From NCBI RefSeq assembly GCF_910596095.1, contig NC_056540.1, positions 13,137,001 through 13,201,000 of the forward strand: a stretch of DNA of 64,000 nucleotides, in the 5' to 3' direction. The translations under genes were made by a program, and so were the position numbers. This DNA is from Thunnus maccoyii (Eukaryota > Chordata > Actinopteri > Scombriformes > Scombridae). The notes beneath the pieces were generated by a model that was not told the origin of the DNA, did no database searches, and worked only from the letters and a program-made list of their open reading frames with translations. Below, piece by piece: positions 34,965 to 47,839 of this stretch (position 1 is its first letter; the number at the start of each line of letters is the position of its first letter).

Positions 34965-37000
34965 CTTCACTATTTTGCACATCAAATTCATCATCTGCTC
35001 CCAAAGAGTCAGATGCAACAATAATTTGACAGTAATAAACAACGCTGTCATCGCCTGAGTTACCTTGAAATCGCACAGATTGCATGACATCTTTTCAGAC
35101 TAGAAACCTGAGCACTTTTGCATAAATTTGAAAGAGTAATTAGCCTGTGGTGATTAGCTCCTTCTCTAGTTTATATTCCCTTCTCTTTTAATCCCAACCC
35201 ACCTCTACACCTACGCTCTTCCTCTGCTAAGTCATTAACGGCAAACCTCCCGTGGGAACTGAAAGCTACCTGCACCACACAAAACAAATAGACTACTGGC
35301 TTGTTTCATGCATCAGCCGCTGGAGCCCCTGGGACCAGCAGAGTATGAAGTCAGGAGACGGCTGCTCCTGCTAATGTATTTTTAATCACTTGTGTACACT
35401 TTTTACTCTCCTATCCAGACAGGAGACAGATGCAGTCAGTCCTTGTGTCACCTTCCTATTATTTAACATTATTAAAAAAAGTATTTTGGGACATGTTTGA
35501 ACCAGGAAATAAGCCGTTCTGACTCATTTTTCTGGCTCTGCTATGTTCAGTATAAACATTTCATGCAGAGACAGGGAAGAGGAGGAATGTGTTGCTGCCA
35601 AAGTGCTGTTATATGTTTCTACGGCCATTGCTTCTGTGAAAAGCTGCACCCTTGGAGTCACCGAGCGCGGAGAAGAAAAAAATTGTCAGCTGTTCATCCT
35701 CGTGCACTAAATACTGAATAAAGAAACACTGACTTGGCACGAAGGCAGAAACTCTGCCACCTCACTGAGATCAAGAGCAATCAGATCCCATTAGTATTAC
35801 AGGCTATTAACTCCTTGTACACACACACACACACACACAGATCACAGTGCCGTCAGGACACTGTCTTTCCTCTGATGCAATAAACAGAGCACTTGTGTTT
35901 ACATATAGAAGCTTTTACTCCATCCAAAGCAATTCTTTTCTATCTCAGGCAGCCTCTGGCCTTATTTTATTTGGCAAAGGCAATTTCAGTATATATTCAC
36001 ATCCCCGAATACATAAACACTCACAAACAGAAGGCTCTGACATCCTGTTTTTGACTCACCTTCGCTCTAACTGTAAGGCTTACTTGCACTAATATTCTCT
36101 GATCTCTCATTTGAGGTTCAGGGTGTAGCTGGTAGTAAAAGAGGAAGAGCCAAAGAGGTGAGAGGAGAGGAGAGGAGTGTATAGCAGAAGAAGCACATAA
36201 AGGAAATAATGTGATGACAGTGATAACAGAGATGTCGGAGCTGGTTTGAGCTTTTGCAGAAGCAGCAGCCAGCAAGCCAGATGTGACAGTCTGTATTTTG
36301 TCTTCCCTGACAGAACGACAGTGACGGCTGCTTTGATCCAGCACAGGATCTGACATATTCTCAGTTCATATCTGAGCACTCAACACATCCCCACTGGCAC
36401 GCGTAAGCCCCCAAACACGCTGCCGTTCGTAAGCCAAGACAGAACTGCTAGAGTGCTTGAAAGAAAATGTCCCACAAAGCCACCTGTCATGGGCTGAATG
36501 TGATGTGATGTGATTACAAATTGTTCCATTACCTCTCATTTCCTCCGGGGTAGAAGCTGTGAGATTTCTCTACTCAAGGTAAAGCTGTGCAAGGAAAATT
36601 TGTTTCCGTCCATCTGTGTGGGAAATTTATTACAGTGTGTTCACATCGCACGTCTTTTTTGCTAACACCCCACCTGCAGCAAAGTAAATGTTATCATTAG
36701 AGAAAATGGGCTGGCATGCATGTACGTATGGAGTGGGGCTTCCAAGCGGAAAGCCACAGTTAAACAGTGAAAAGGCCCTCTGAGTCTCTATAAACAATGG
36801 ATAGACGCTTCACCCTCTGGTTAGATTTGGGAGCTGCTTTCACCTTCTGTTTGTCTCCTGCTCGACAGGCACTATAAACTCCTCCAGAGTCAACCAGCCT
36901 TTAAGTAAAACAAGAATTAGGCCACTTCTTACAGCATGATCTGACCGCAGAGTGACACTGACTTCATGACACCCTCTAATCCTTAATCCATGATATGAAG
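34965..37000. other. Non-coding, no gene seen
   Basis: It contains a CA run at 35819-35839 and a purine-rich patch at 36155-36180. Nothing else was recognised. Confidence 0.5.
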
Positions 37001-37381
37001 TTAAATATGCAGTATGTAAGATTTAGTGGCATCTAGCAGAACAGACTTGGCAGAAATGGAATATAATATTCATAAGTATGTTTTAATTAGTGTATAATCA
37101 CCTGAAAACAAGAATTGTTGTGTTTTCATTACCTTAGAATGATCCTTTTATATCTACATAGGGAGCGGGTCCTCTTCCACAGAGCCTGCCATGTTTCTAC
37201 AGTAGCCCAGAACAGACAAACCAAACACTGGCTCTAGAGAGGGCTTTCGCATTTTTCACGAGTTTCGCGGCCACCGAAGGTTCTCCTACACACTTGGAAG
37301 GGGAGGGAGAGGGCTATCAGTTGGTTGCAATCTGCAACTTCACCACTAGATGCCACTAAATCTTACACACTGGTTCTTTAA
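37001..37381. mobile_element. TTAA-flanked MITE with 36-bp inverted ends
   Basis: The left end TTAAATATGCAGTATGTAAG continues into ATTTAGTGGCATCTAG. The reverse complement of the right end reads TTAAAGAACCAGTGTGTAAG followed by the same 16 bases. That makes 36-bp inverted repeats with four mismatches. Total length is about 380 bp, with TTAA at both borders and no ORF. Confidence 0.8.
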
Positions 37382-37507
37382 CACAAGTCAAACATGAGTT
37401 CTGAGGGATTTACCCCTGGACACTCTTTGGTGTATCCCCATATAATAATGTGCATGTCTGTGCATACATATTAGATTCCTCTGAATCTTCAGATTGTAAA
37501 TACACAC

Positions 37508-37618
37508 TCTTTTATGCTACTTTATACTTAAATACTAAAAAGAAAATACTGTACTTTTTACTCCACTGCATTTATTTGACAGCTATGGCTACAAGGTGCA
37601 GTAGTCTGCAGATGATGT
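37508..37618. repeat. Fragment of the same repeat family as 16304-17279
   Basis: ATGCTACTTTATACTT and CTGTACTTTTTACTCCACTGCATTTATTTGACAGC match the teleost repeat described at 16.3 kb. A further piece with GTACTTTTACTTCTGA and TATATTTTGCTGAGAA lies at 38485-38533. Confidence 0.6.
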
Positions 37619-38391
37619 TCTGTCTTGACATTTTGTAAGGTTTTATATCATAGCCCCAGAAAAAAACAATATATCACTTTAACTGTATTTTTCTATAGTT
37701 GGAATCACAGTAAAAATATATATTTTTTAAATTAGTTTTGAAATTTTGAAAAAATTAATATGAAATTGAAGCATTATGCATGTATTGCTTCATCATTAGG
37801 TGTTATTAATTAGGATTTTAACAATCAAAAACTGCAGTTTCAGTCAGGACTGTGTGGGTGTGTTTTGATCAGAGTTGAGTGACAGATGACTAACATGTCA
37901 TCATCAGATTTTGATTCAAATGTTGCTGAATCCTGATTGGACAGACATATATGACATCACCTTCTTCCGACTGAGTCCCGCCCACTTCAAACCAGTGAGA
38001 GGAGCCCAGAAAAAACAAAATATACAGAAAATCTCTGATGGGAATTAACCTAAACAGCTCTAACTTTGGCAAAATATCATGTTCATGTGGGAATCCATTA
38101 CTCACAGTAAGAAGCTGATTGAAGAAATATGTTTTCAGGGTCTTGAATGCATTAGGAATAACAATGCAATAATATAAAGTAAAGGTGAGGGAGGATGCAT
38201 CATTGGTGTGACTGTATTGCAGCGGACCAAACAAAGACACACTATTGACCAATGTTCCATTCTCTTTTAAGATATAAAACAATTAAAAAAAAGCAGAAAA
38301 AAGAAATTAAAATAAATTAAATAATACATAAAAATAAAACATTTTGCATAATGAGGTACAGAGTTCATTCTTGACTTTGACAAGGTAAACA

Positions 38392-38467
38392 TTATCTGCT
38401 GATGAAGATCATGAGATGTGATTGAAAGCTCCAGAACAGCTACTAAATGGACCTTGTGGTGAGCTTG
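38392..38467. repeat. Dispersed repeat, copy 2
   Basis: It shares CTGATGAAGATC, GAAAGCTCC and CTAAATGGACCTTGTG with 27210-27296, in the same orientation. Confidence 0.6.
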
Positions 38468-41400
38468 TTTTCTTTATATTCTGTACAAGTACTTTTACTT
38501 CTGACTCTTAGGTATATTTTGCTGAGAAAACCTCAGATACTGTCATTAAATCCTGTGGGTTTATGTGACTGCACCATTAATCTGATTAAACTGATATTGA
38601 ATCTTTTTTCCAAGAACTGAAAGTACATTCTGTAGATGCTCTTAATCTTAACAACATCATTTTCATTTTAACAGCAGCCAAGAGACTCGTTTTATGTCCA
38701 AACATAAGAGTTAAAGGTGTTTTGACACTAAAAGTCCATCAATTATGACAAACCAGCTCTTCTGCTCGTTCTTGGACCGATATCCTGAAACCCACAACCA
38801 GTGGGCATCTTAAGTGCCTCTCATCAGCAGCATCTGCCTCATAAAGGATCAGATTGGGCTGCTGATGCACACACAGCTGATCCCTCACCCTTGGGGCTTG
38901 AACCAAAGGAAATGTTGCAATCGTATGCCATGGATTTAGTCTGGGTAGTGTTTATCCACCAATCTGTTTGGATTACTGAACAGCACAGAGGATATTTTTT
39001 CTGATACGGTTCCCTGACGTGTAGAACAGAATAAGATATATCTGTCTGTATGCTTAGCTCATACAGAGGAAGACAGGGATCCAGATGTAATCCATAAACA
39101 CATGAAGCGGTAAGGAGACAGCTTCATCGAGGAGTCATCACTGTCTGAGGACAATGTGAAAAAAGAAATGTGTTAAAGAGGGAGAAGCGGTATGAGGTGT
39201 GATCTGTGCCACCTGACAATTGAATTTTAACAGTTTTCTAAATTCATTTGATGTGTAAATGTTTAAACTTTTTTTTATACTAATTTACTGTTTTTTCATA
39301 ATCTAGTTTTAGTTAAACTAAAAACATGTCTGAAAAGTCTCAAAACTTTTTAGAGTAAATTTTCATATTGTGTCTTGGTACTAAGGAAGAAGCAGCTGCT
39401 TATTGATATCAGCCTGAAACCCCGAGTGACAAAAAACAGTATTATTCTTTCGGCTTACCCACAAAATTTTTCTGCAATGTACACTTTCTGGTAGTTTTTG
39501 GATTTTCATAAAAACTTAGTTTTAAGCCATGAAAAAAGTCTGATTTTTATGCCACCATTCAGTTTTACTGATCACATACAAAACCAGACTTCATGTCAAA
39601 TCTCTGACACAGCAGTGAATTGCTCTTGCTGGTCTGTGGCTCATTCGGGAGGCACGAAATTTCAATCCGAACCCTTCACACTGTCAGTGAATGTGTGCTG
39701 ACCGTCCACGTTGACCTGCCCTGAGCAGTGAAGATTTACTGTTGTAGTATTTACATACACAGTCTATATATATAATATAGTTACAAAGCTTTATGGTATT
39801 TTTCATGAATATATATGTAATATATGATTGTAATTTGAATATATAGTAGCTTTATGTTTGTTTCAGTCAGAGACCCCTGACTGGTAAAGAGGTAAAGTAC
39901 TATCACTGGTTCATGAACAACCCAGCAGCACAGATAATGTTATGACACCAGAAGAGGAAATGTTCCCATTCCTGCATCCCCCCCCCTTCTTATTTCCCCC
40001 CAGTATGTATCCAGCCTGTCAGATGTGGAAGCCTACAGCTCTTTTCCTGTTTTGACTTTTCCTGTCTCCACTCTTTCCTGTTGAGCGCTGCTCCGCTGCG
40101 TTGTGTTTGTCTAACTGTCTGGATGTGAGATGTAACATTTGCAGGAGTTTGGCAAGTGTCGCCTTGAGTTGGAAACAGGTGGGATTGCTATTGATTTTCT
40201 CCATGAGCTGGCACATGTGCATCAAAGATTTAGGGGGAAAAGTGAAAAGGGAGAATGACCAGATGTGTTCATTGCAGCTCAATGGTGCAGAAGCTCTCAT
40301 CATGGAGTTCATCAGTTTCTCTGAGGATGCTGCTCTGACCTCCAACCCTGTCCAACCAGGAAGAGGCAATCTTTTATTCATCATTGTCTCCTTGGATTTC
40401 AGACCAGTTTTGCTCTGCAATCACCTGCATATCCTTTATTTCCATTGTTGTTTTCTCAGCTTTTTGTACGCAGCTTTGGAGATGTGATTTTTTGTTTTGA
40501 GTCACTGAATATAGCTTGCCAAAATATGTTAACACGTAACACATTAACACACTCTGTAAGTTTATACATTTGATTCTCAGAAACTTGAACAGCCGCTTCA
40601 CCAAGATGTTCTACTACTGTTGGCAGCTTGTGTGTGTGTTTTTATCTGCCGGTGTGAGATAGAAAACTCGTGAATGCCTCCATTCTCGCTGCTAATTTAT
40701 TTATTCCTGACAAAAATCCCCTTGATGAAATTCTTCCTCTTACAAGACTAAGCATCAAGGTCTCTCAGCAACCTCTCCAACAGAAAAAAGAGAGCTGGTT
40801 AGCAGCAGCTGTAGTAGCAACAATGTGAAGGCGTGTGTATGCGTATGTGTGTGTGTGTGTGTACAGTATGTGTGAATTGATTCAGCATTGCTGGCAGTGC
40901 AGTGTGCTGCTGTGATGAATCACTGTAATTTGCGCAGCCTGCAGAGGAGGCGATACCACAGACTATTAAAGACAGCAGCCCTGCATTGATTACCATAGCA
41001 GGTAATTGCTTGGTGAAGATAAAATCAGTGCTAATCCTGGGATGTTGTCAGGTTTTGAAACAAGAAAAACTTTTGATCTTGCCAGCGGGTATGTAAAAGC
41101 CCGGCCATGCCAAAAGAGATAAGCTGAAGTGGACCAAATCAATTCCTGCAGTGGGTTAATTGCTTTTCTGTGCATGTCTAGCACATTTTAAGAGTGAGGG
41201 GGATTGTTTTTATATTGATTCACTGCACAGGGAAGATTTTAATTTCCCCAAATCTCTCTGGCAGTGCTGACAGTCTGAGGTTAGGAAATCCAATTATCCG
41301 GGCTCGCCCCAAAACTAACTAAAACCACAGGAGAACCATGATATTGAAATGACTGACATCATTCAGCGGGCCTTTTAAAATTTTGAATGAGTCGAGATAA

Positions 41401-43716
41401 GGATCGATAGATCAAGGTTACAATCGCTGAGATAATAAACAGGCTCAGTGAGCCCTGCATGCAGTGTCCTCTGTTGAAGACTTTGTCCTGGGGAATATGT
41501 GAAGCCTGACACACACCTCTGCACAGGCGCTGCACGGAGATGCTCAGTGTTGCAGCACTGTTGCGTGTACCAAACCAGAATTTAATTCTAAAAAATGTTT
41601 AGTTTGTAGCATGTTTGTAGGACAAAATGAAAAATGATCAAAAATGCAAGCGTGCAGTATAAAATTGCTCTGTTTTTGAATGTAGTATTGATGAACACTA
41701 TTTTTTCCTGCAACATGAGGAAAAACTGATATTGTTTAGTGACACTGCTGAGAGCTGGAAAAAGTGTAAAATATTAAACAGAGGTGTGACAGCTCCGACA
41801 CTAGTGGAATATATTTTCTCTTGCACTTGCATAAGAAATATGGTGTTTTTCCTATCCAGCACCTCAAAAATAAAAAACGTTCTTAAAGACCTTTTCCATG
41901 AATTAAAAAACAAAAAAACAATTTGAAACAGTAAGAAAGCTGTCTGTGTGGTCATACTGAATCCATAGTGTGAAACAACATACAGCAGAAATGACTCATA
42001 ATCATAACCCTCTTCTGGTGCCACAGAACAAATATTTGCGGTTTGGCTCCTGTGACACCTTCACATCCCACCTTTTCCTCCTGTGACTCGTGGACCTTTT
42101 TCCATCAAGTACAGGTCACACAGTAGATTGCACAGAGAAGCAGAAACCCAGCAGCACGACAGCCAAAATACCTGACCTCAGATTTAAGTATCAGTTGGGG
42201 TAATGTGATTAAACATAACTTTATTTCAGAATGTGATCCACTGGAGTGCAATATAAACTAATTAATTAAGGTCTTGAAATTGAATTTGGACACTGAGCTC
42301 CTCTATTAGACAGCACCACAACATGAGGTAATTTTGCAAGACCCATTGTAGTTGATATTGTTTTTAGTGGCGCAAATTCCCTTACACATTTCAAATTTAT
42401 CATAACGACCATAAAACAAATGGTGCACAGTGAACCTGGAGTTTCAGGGACCCATTGCTCACTTTAAACAATTTTACCCAGCATTGCTTCTAATGACACT
42501 AAAATGCAAAAACCTTGTTTGGGACATAAAGGTTAGTTTGTGGTTTAGCAGGGATGTGTATAGACACCATTTCAAATCCTTTTTTTTAAAATTTTTTTTA
42601 TAAAAAACAATGAATTTAGGCATCTTATCTGTAACCCTGATCTGCTATGAACCCTTAAACCTGGATTATCTCATGTGAAGTCAGGGTTCGTGTGTGAAAG
42701 TGTTTGCTTGAACGCCCGTTAAAAAAAAAAAAAGCTAAAAAGCTTAATCTCAAATGCACTTCCATTTAGAGGTTTACAACGACACACTGGCTCTAAATGC
42801 AGTTCTAAGAATATGTGGGGGGTAACAGGCAGGAATTAGCATTTTGCTCTTTCAGCCCTCCATTAATCCATTAATTCAGCCTTCCATTAATTGGTTGCAT
42901 TCAGCTGGAGTGTTTTCAGTGCGACAGGCTCTGATTAAATCTCAATAAATCCAACATGTTCTGTTAGTGGTGTTTTTTAATTGAATTCTGTCTGTACATT
43001 GTAATAGCCGATGCTGCAGGCGAGAGCGCTCCCCCCCGCTCACCTTGATGTGTTGGAGACAGAGACACAGCCACGGGCCATAATAGAGACTTCACAAGAC
43101 TCTGGGAGAAGAATACAGCAGTGTGATGATCACTTCAAAGCCGTCAGAGGGTCTATACATAATGGATGACACAAGAGCAGTCCGCTCTGAAGTGCATTGT
43201 TCTTCCCTCCCAATTAATTTAGAGGTAATTATTCCGTAGGCACCTTAATAAGATGAGAAGCCACCTTTGAGAGACTGCTTCTACTGGTGGAATTACAAAA
43301 TGCAATCACAAGCAAAATGCTGATCACATGCCAGTTACTCTTATGTTCTCTGCAACACTGTCAATCTCCTCTTTCCGCATGAAAAATGTGTCCACCCACA
43401 AAAAAATATTTGGCAGGCCTCTCTGGAGAAAGGAACGCAATATCTTAAAATTTCAACAAACCGCTCAGAAAAGTCTTTGTGAGTTAGTTTTTCCAGGACA
43501 CGTCTTGAGGACTGAACTTGTGTGTGACTGGCGGTTTGTCAGCGAGAGAAGGGCTTCACTAATGCGCTGCGCATTTGGATGCAAACAGAAAGAAAGCCAA
43601 CGCATTCCTGGTTTATTTGGGAACAGTGGAGAACTCGAGCAGCCTCTGTTGTTGCCGCAGTGTGTTTGTTTGTTGCTCAGGAGTCTGCGGGGCCTCGTGG
43701 GACGCCGGCAGACAAG

Positions 43717-43739
43717 ACACACACACACACACACACACA
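43717..43739. repeat. (CA)n microsatellite
   Basis: A CA run of about 23 bp. The open frames on both strands across it are repeat artefacts. Confidence 0.93.
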
Positions 43740-46401
43740 TACGCACACAGAGTATACAGGGACTGATGATGATGTACAGCCTTGGTGCGTTGAGGAGCCT
43801 CCTCAGCAGTACACGATGCCAGGAGAGCTCAGTCATTCAGGCTGACATAGTGGGAGTGTAAGGCCAAGGCAACTACTATCTGCTCCCAGCGCACCACAGC
43901 TCCTCCACTGCCATAGACAGTGCAGCTTTTGCAGCTTTTGCAGCCCAGTTTCCAAAGGATCCGTGGCCCCATTGTTAATGATAATGTTGTTTGTTGTTTC
44001 ATCTTGCTTCCCGCGTCCCTGAATGTCGAACATTTGCAATTCCGAGGTTTTATTTTATCTCTCCTCATTCCCAAAAGAATGAAGAAAGAAAATCTCTTCG
44101 ATTTTTTTTTTGTTTTTTTTCCCTTTCCACATTGTGTTAAATAAGTCAAAAAGCACATTGAGTCCTGCAGACATTCTTGGTAAAATAATGATTCAAATAA
44201 TAATAATAACAAAAGAGACTCAAAATTTGGAGCTATCACCTTAGGTGGGGGTGTAAAAAAAAAAGACACGACAACAGCAACAGTCCCTGTGGTGCACAGA
44301 GCTTCAAAGCCTGACATTTTGATGGGAATTCTTTTAATATAGTTTTAATAACATCAGTGTTGTACACTTGGGATTTTCTTTAGACTGTATGAAGAGTATC
44401 CACAACTGCTGCAGCTATAGGCAATAGTTTCTATCTCTCTCTTTTACTGTTGTTTGTCTCTAAAATATTTGGGCCAAACTGTCCAAAGCCATATAAAAAT
44501 TGCATGAATTCTGCTTTTGGGTAGATTTTCTCTTTCAAATAACAATAGAGCTGCACAGTATTTAAAGTTTCCTTCCTTTATTCTTTATGATCACAAAACC
44601 ATTCATAGCATGAAAATGAGTTTGCTGATGAAGAAAAGAAGGATTATGAATTCAGCGATGGGATGTTGTTAGCTAAATTATGGTTACAGGTGACAGCATG
44701 GTGTTTGATGTTTGGCACAGATGGATCTTATTGGTGAAGATCAGAAGGAAACACTTGTCGTCTGAGGTTGGTTTGATGCTGCAAATGAGGATTTTGTGTC
44801 CAAAAAAACTTCTTTTTCAAGTCTTTATCCTCAAGTTAGTGTTATGTATTTTACATGAGGAGTTTTAAAAATGTGGAATAACTTACAAGCAGGCAAGGAA
44901 ACAGCCTGAAAGCAAAATCTCGTCTGTATGCACTCGTGAAACAGGATTGTTTGTGTTGTTGCTGAATGACAGATAAGACCACAGCTAACGAGGGACTTGT
45001 AGGTGAGGTTTAACGGTCTTAAAAATGTCATTAAAGGTGAAGTCATGTCAAATAGGATTAAGGGCTAATTGGTGTTTAAAAGGCAGCTTTCTCTCCGGAT
45101 GTCAAGAGCTTTTTCCCCTTGCTAGTACTGTGTACTATAGTGATGTTTTAAGCACAATTAGCAACTTTAAAGTGGTCAAGCCCAAGTGTGATACTCTTAG
45201 ACATTAGCCTATAAGTGGGTTAACATTGTGTTCATGACTAAATATACTGTGTTGAGTGCTGGGATATTGTGCATCTTGTTTTTACTGGCATTTTCTGCAA
45301 ATGCATTTCCACATCATCTGCATCATTATCTTCAGTAGAATGCCTTGCCTCATTCGTGCGCATGCAGTGCACTCACATCGCTAGAGTTCACATTTTCCAC
45401 CATGAGTCCACTGAATTACCATCCTGTAGTTCATAAAACAGAGAAACAGGACCAGTCAGAAGACAGTGCACCCCAGACAGCTCTGATGCTTTAGATTAAA
45501 CTCATGTCAAGCTGCATTCTCTGTGCCGCTCCTCTCTACGTTGACAGCAGACGGCCTGCAGGGTTACATGTCAGCAGGGCACTCATTGCTATTCATAAAA
45601 ATGCAACAATCTGCAAAATGCAGGGAATTTTGTGGGACACGTTGCAGTGATTTACACCAAGGAAAGCATTAATGAGCAACAAAGCATCTCGGGACGACTG
45701 TCGAAATGACATTAATTGATTCGAATGATGTGCTGTGAGGACTATTACATGACTACTTTGAGGCTATAGCATTATTACATGTACTTATAAATATATTATT
45801 CTCCTACAGAAGTCTGTTTGATATTTGTTGCTATATTTGGTGCATTATAATTCCCATGCAGAACAAGGGATGCTATTCCAATCACATAGCAAAACAACAA
45901 CAAGGCAATGTGCCTCATATTCAGACAGGCCATGTCATATTTTCCACAGAGAAAAGTAGCAGGCACTTGGCTCACAGATCGGACTATCAGGCCATCTGCC
46001 GCGCCATGCCACGAATTCACTCTTTTATGTGGTGCTCAGTAATCAAGTCATCTAATGTTGCCATTTGCTTCATGCTACTGCTCATCTCCACATGCCTGCT
46101 TCCCTGCTATTATACAGCACTACCCATGATGCTGCTGTATATCCTCTTACATACCATTAATCACATTCAGGGGGTTGACAATGATTGTGGAGATGGCAGA
46201 AATGAGCATTGAAACCTCTCCATTCACACTTAAAAACACAGAAGCATGTTCATGTAAAGGATTTAAAAGCAAGTAAAGTGACCCTACTGAAACACTGGAA
46301 TTATGTGTGTGTGTGTATGTGTGTGTGTGCAGTGGAGGAGCTCTGAAAGCTTTTGCACCGAATCTATTGAAATAAAATGATTTTAAATCAGTGAGGGAGA
46401 A

Positions 46402-46424
46402 AGAGAGAGAGAGAGAGAGAGAGA
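46402..46424. repeat. (GA)n microsatellite
   Basis: A run of AG dinucleotides. Confidence 0.93.
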
Positions 46425-47428
46425 ATGAAACAGGAGTGTAGTGTATTCAGAGAGAGAATGGTGCAGAATTAGGAGATTAAAGTAGCTGCAGGATTAGGCT
46501 CCAGGTTTTAATGATGGAAATGGAAAAACTGTGAGCAGAGTCTGACACATTCTCTCTGGTCCTCCTCTCCTGCCTCTCTACAGAGCATGTGTCTGCTGCT
46601 GATTGCGTGGACGGCCTCCGGGGAGAGCCAGCCCCGCTCTCTATTAAATAACATGCATTTGTTTAAGAACATTTATGTGCAGTCACATGTTTCCCGAAGC
46701 ATCACAGCTGCCCTTGTTAACGAATAATATGTGGACATAAGCAAGTTACATTTCATTTGGAAGGATGTGTAGCCGCTTACTGGAAACCTTTTATTGATGC
46801 AACAACATAGAGGGTCTTTGTTGATGTTTTGTTTTCATTTTTGTGAATTTGCAGGTTCCTTAATATGATTTAAGTTGCTTTCTAGCTGTAAATTGAAGGC
46901 TGATTTGCTGCCACCAAAACACTTTTACCTCCACTGCTGGCTGAGCTATTTTTAAAATAAAAAAACAAGGTTGAGTATCATTGCATGACCTTTGGGGGGC
47001 ATGCACAAAATCAAATCAGACTGTGTTTACACCACATTAACTGAAATAAATATGTAATTCTGGTCTGTGACTCAAGTTTGTTTTTCTTACTCTGATTTAT
47101 ACCTTAAAGCAACTATAATCAGTATTTTTATGACAATGTATCACAGGACAATGTTTGATGTGAGTGGTGTTGCTCCTTACTGATGAACCTACAGAGAATT
47201 ATCATTTGAGTATGCATCCTCTGGTCATGTACTCTCAACACACCAACATACAATCAAAACATACTGCGGCAACTGTGAGAACTCGGCTCATTTATATTGT
47301 ACTGATAACACTAACTCATAATTTATAACCTACAACACTAACAGTAGACTGAATTAATAAGAGACATTTCGGCAAACATACATACAGGATATGGTTTTTC
47401 CCACCACACTACTCCATAGATGACAGAG

Positions 47429-47520
47429 CGGTTAGCCTTACATGAGGTTAGCAAGCGTGGTCAGCTTATTCGTCGTCGGTTAGCATTACACGTGGTTAGC
47501 ATGGTTAGCTTTTTCGTTGT
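47429..47520. repeat. Tandem duplication of a ~46-bp GGTTAGC-rich unit
   Basis: Two units, 47429-47476 and 47477-47520, both start CGGTTAGC and run through a second GGTTAGC to TTCGTCGT or TTCGTTGT. They lie in a block at 47370-47830 that looks different from its surroundings and may be an old repeat. Confidence 0.6.
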
Positions 47521-47839
47521 CATATAATTAACTTTCTTACTCTACAACACATGGACATACCCTAAAACCGTTACTTTCCTGTGCACATATACATATTCAC
47601 ACAACACACCTGTGAACATGAACTGTTTATATGAGGGGACTCATACCTGAAAAGGGAGTATTTGTATGAAAGATGCACGGACACACTCCGGTCTGTAATG
47701 ACTGAGGGGAGGAAGCTAGGTGTCCCTTAACGTAGCTCAACAGCTCTACACTCCCCCTGCTGGAGCCCTCTGGTAACTACAACTACTCTTAGGACTGCTG
47801 GTGTTTGGGTGACATTATCAAGATAAAACATAAGGAAAC

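Larger units (their letters stand above)
38540..46560. other. Non-coding desert, no gene seen
   Basis: Apart from an AT-rich patch (39760-39850), TG/CA runs (40847-40862, 43717-43739) and a GA run (46402-46424), it is largely free of repeats I can recognise. Several AT-rich, homeodomain-motif-bearing blocks could be regulatory; these are given as findings. Open frames here lack any family or splice support. Confidence 0.5.

Noticed and set aside
37890..38282. 130-codon minus-strand frame
   Set aside because: It is in AT-rich sequence between repeat fragments, with no recognisable domain or splice signals.
43328..43861. 177-codon + strand frame across a CA repeat
   Set aside because: The frame is held open partly by the microsatellite (Thr-His run), with no domain or splice support.
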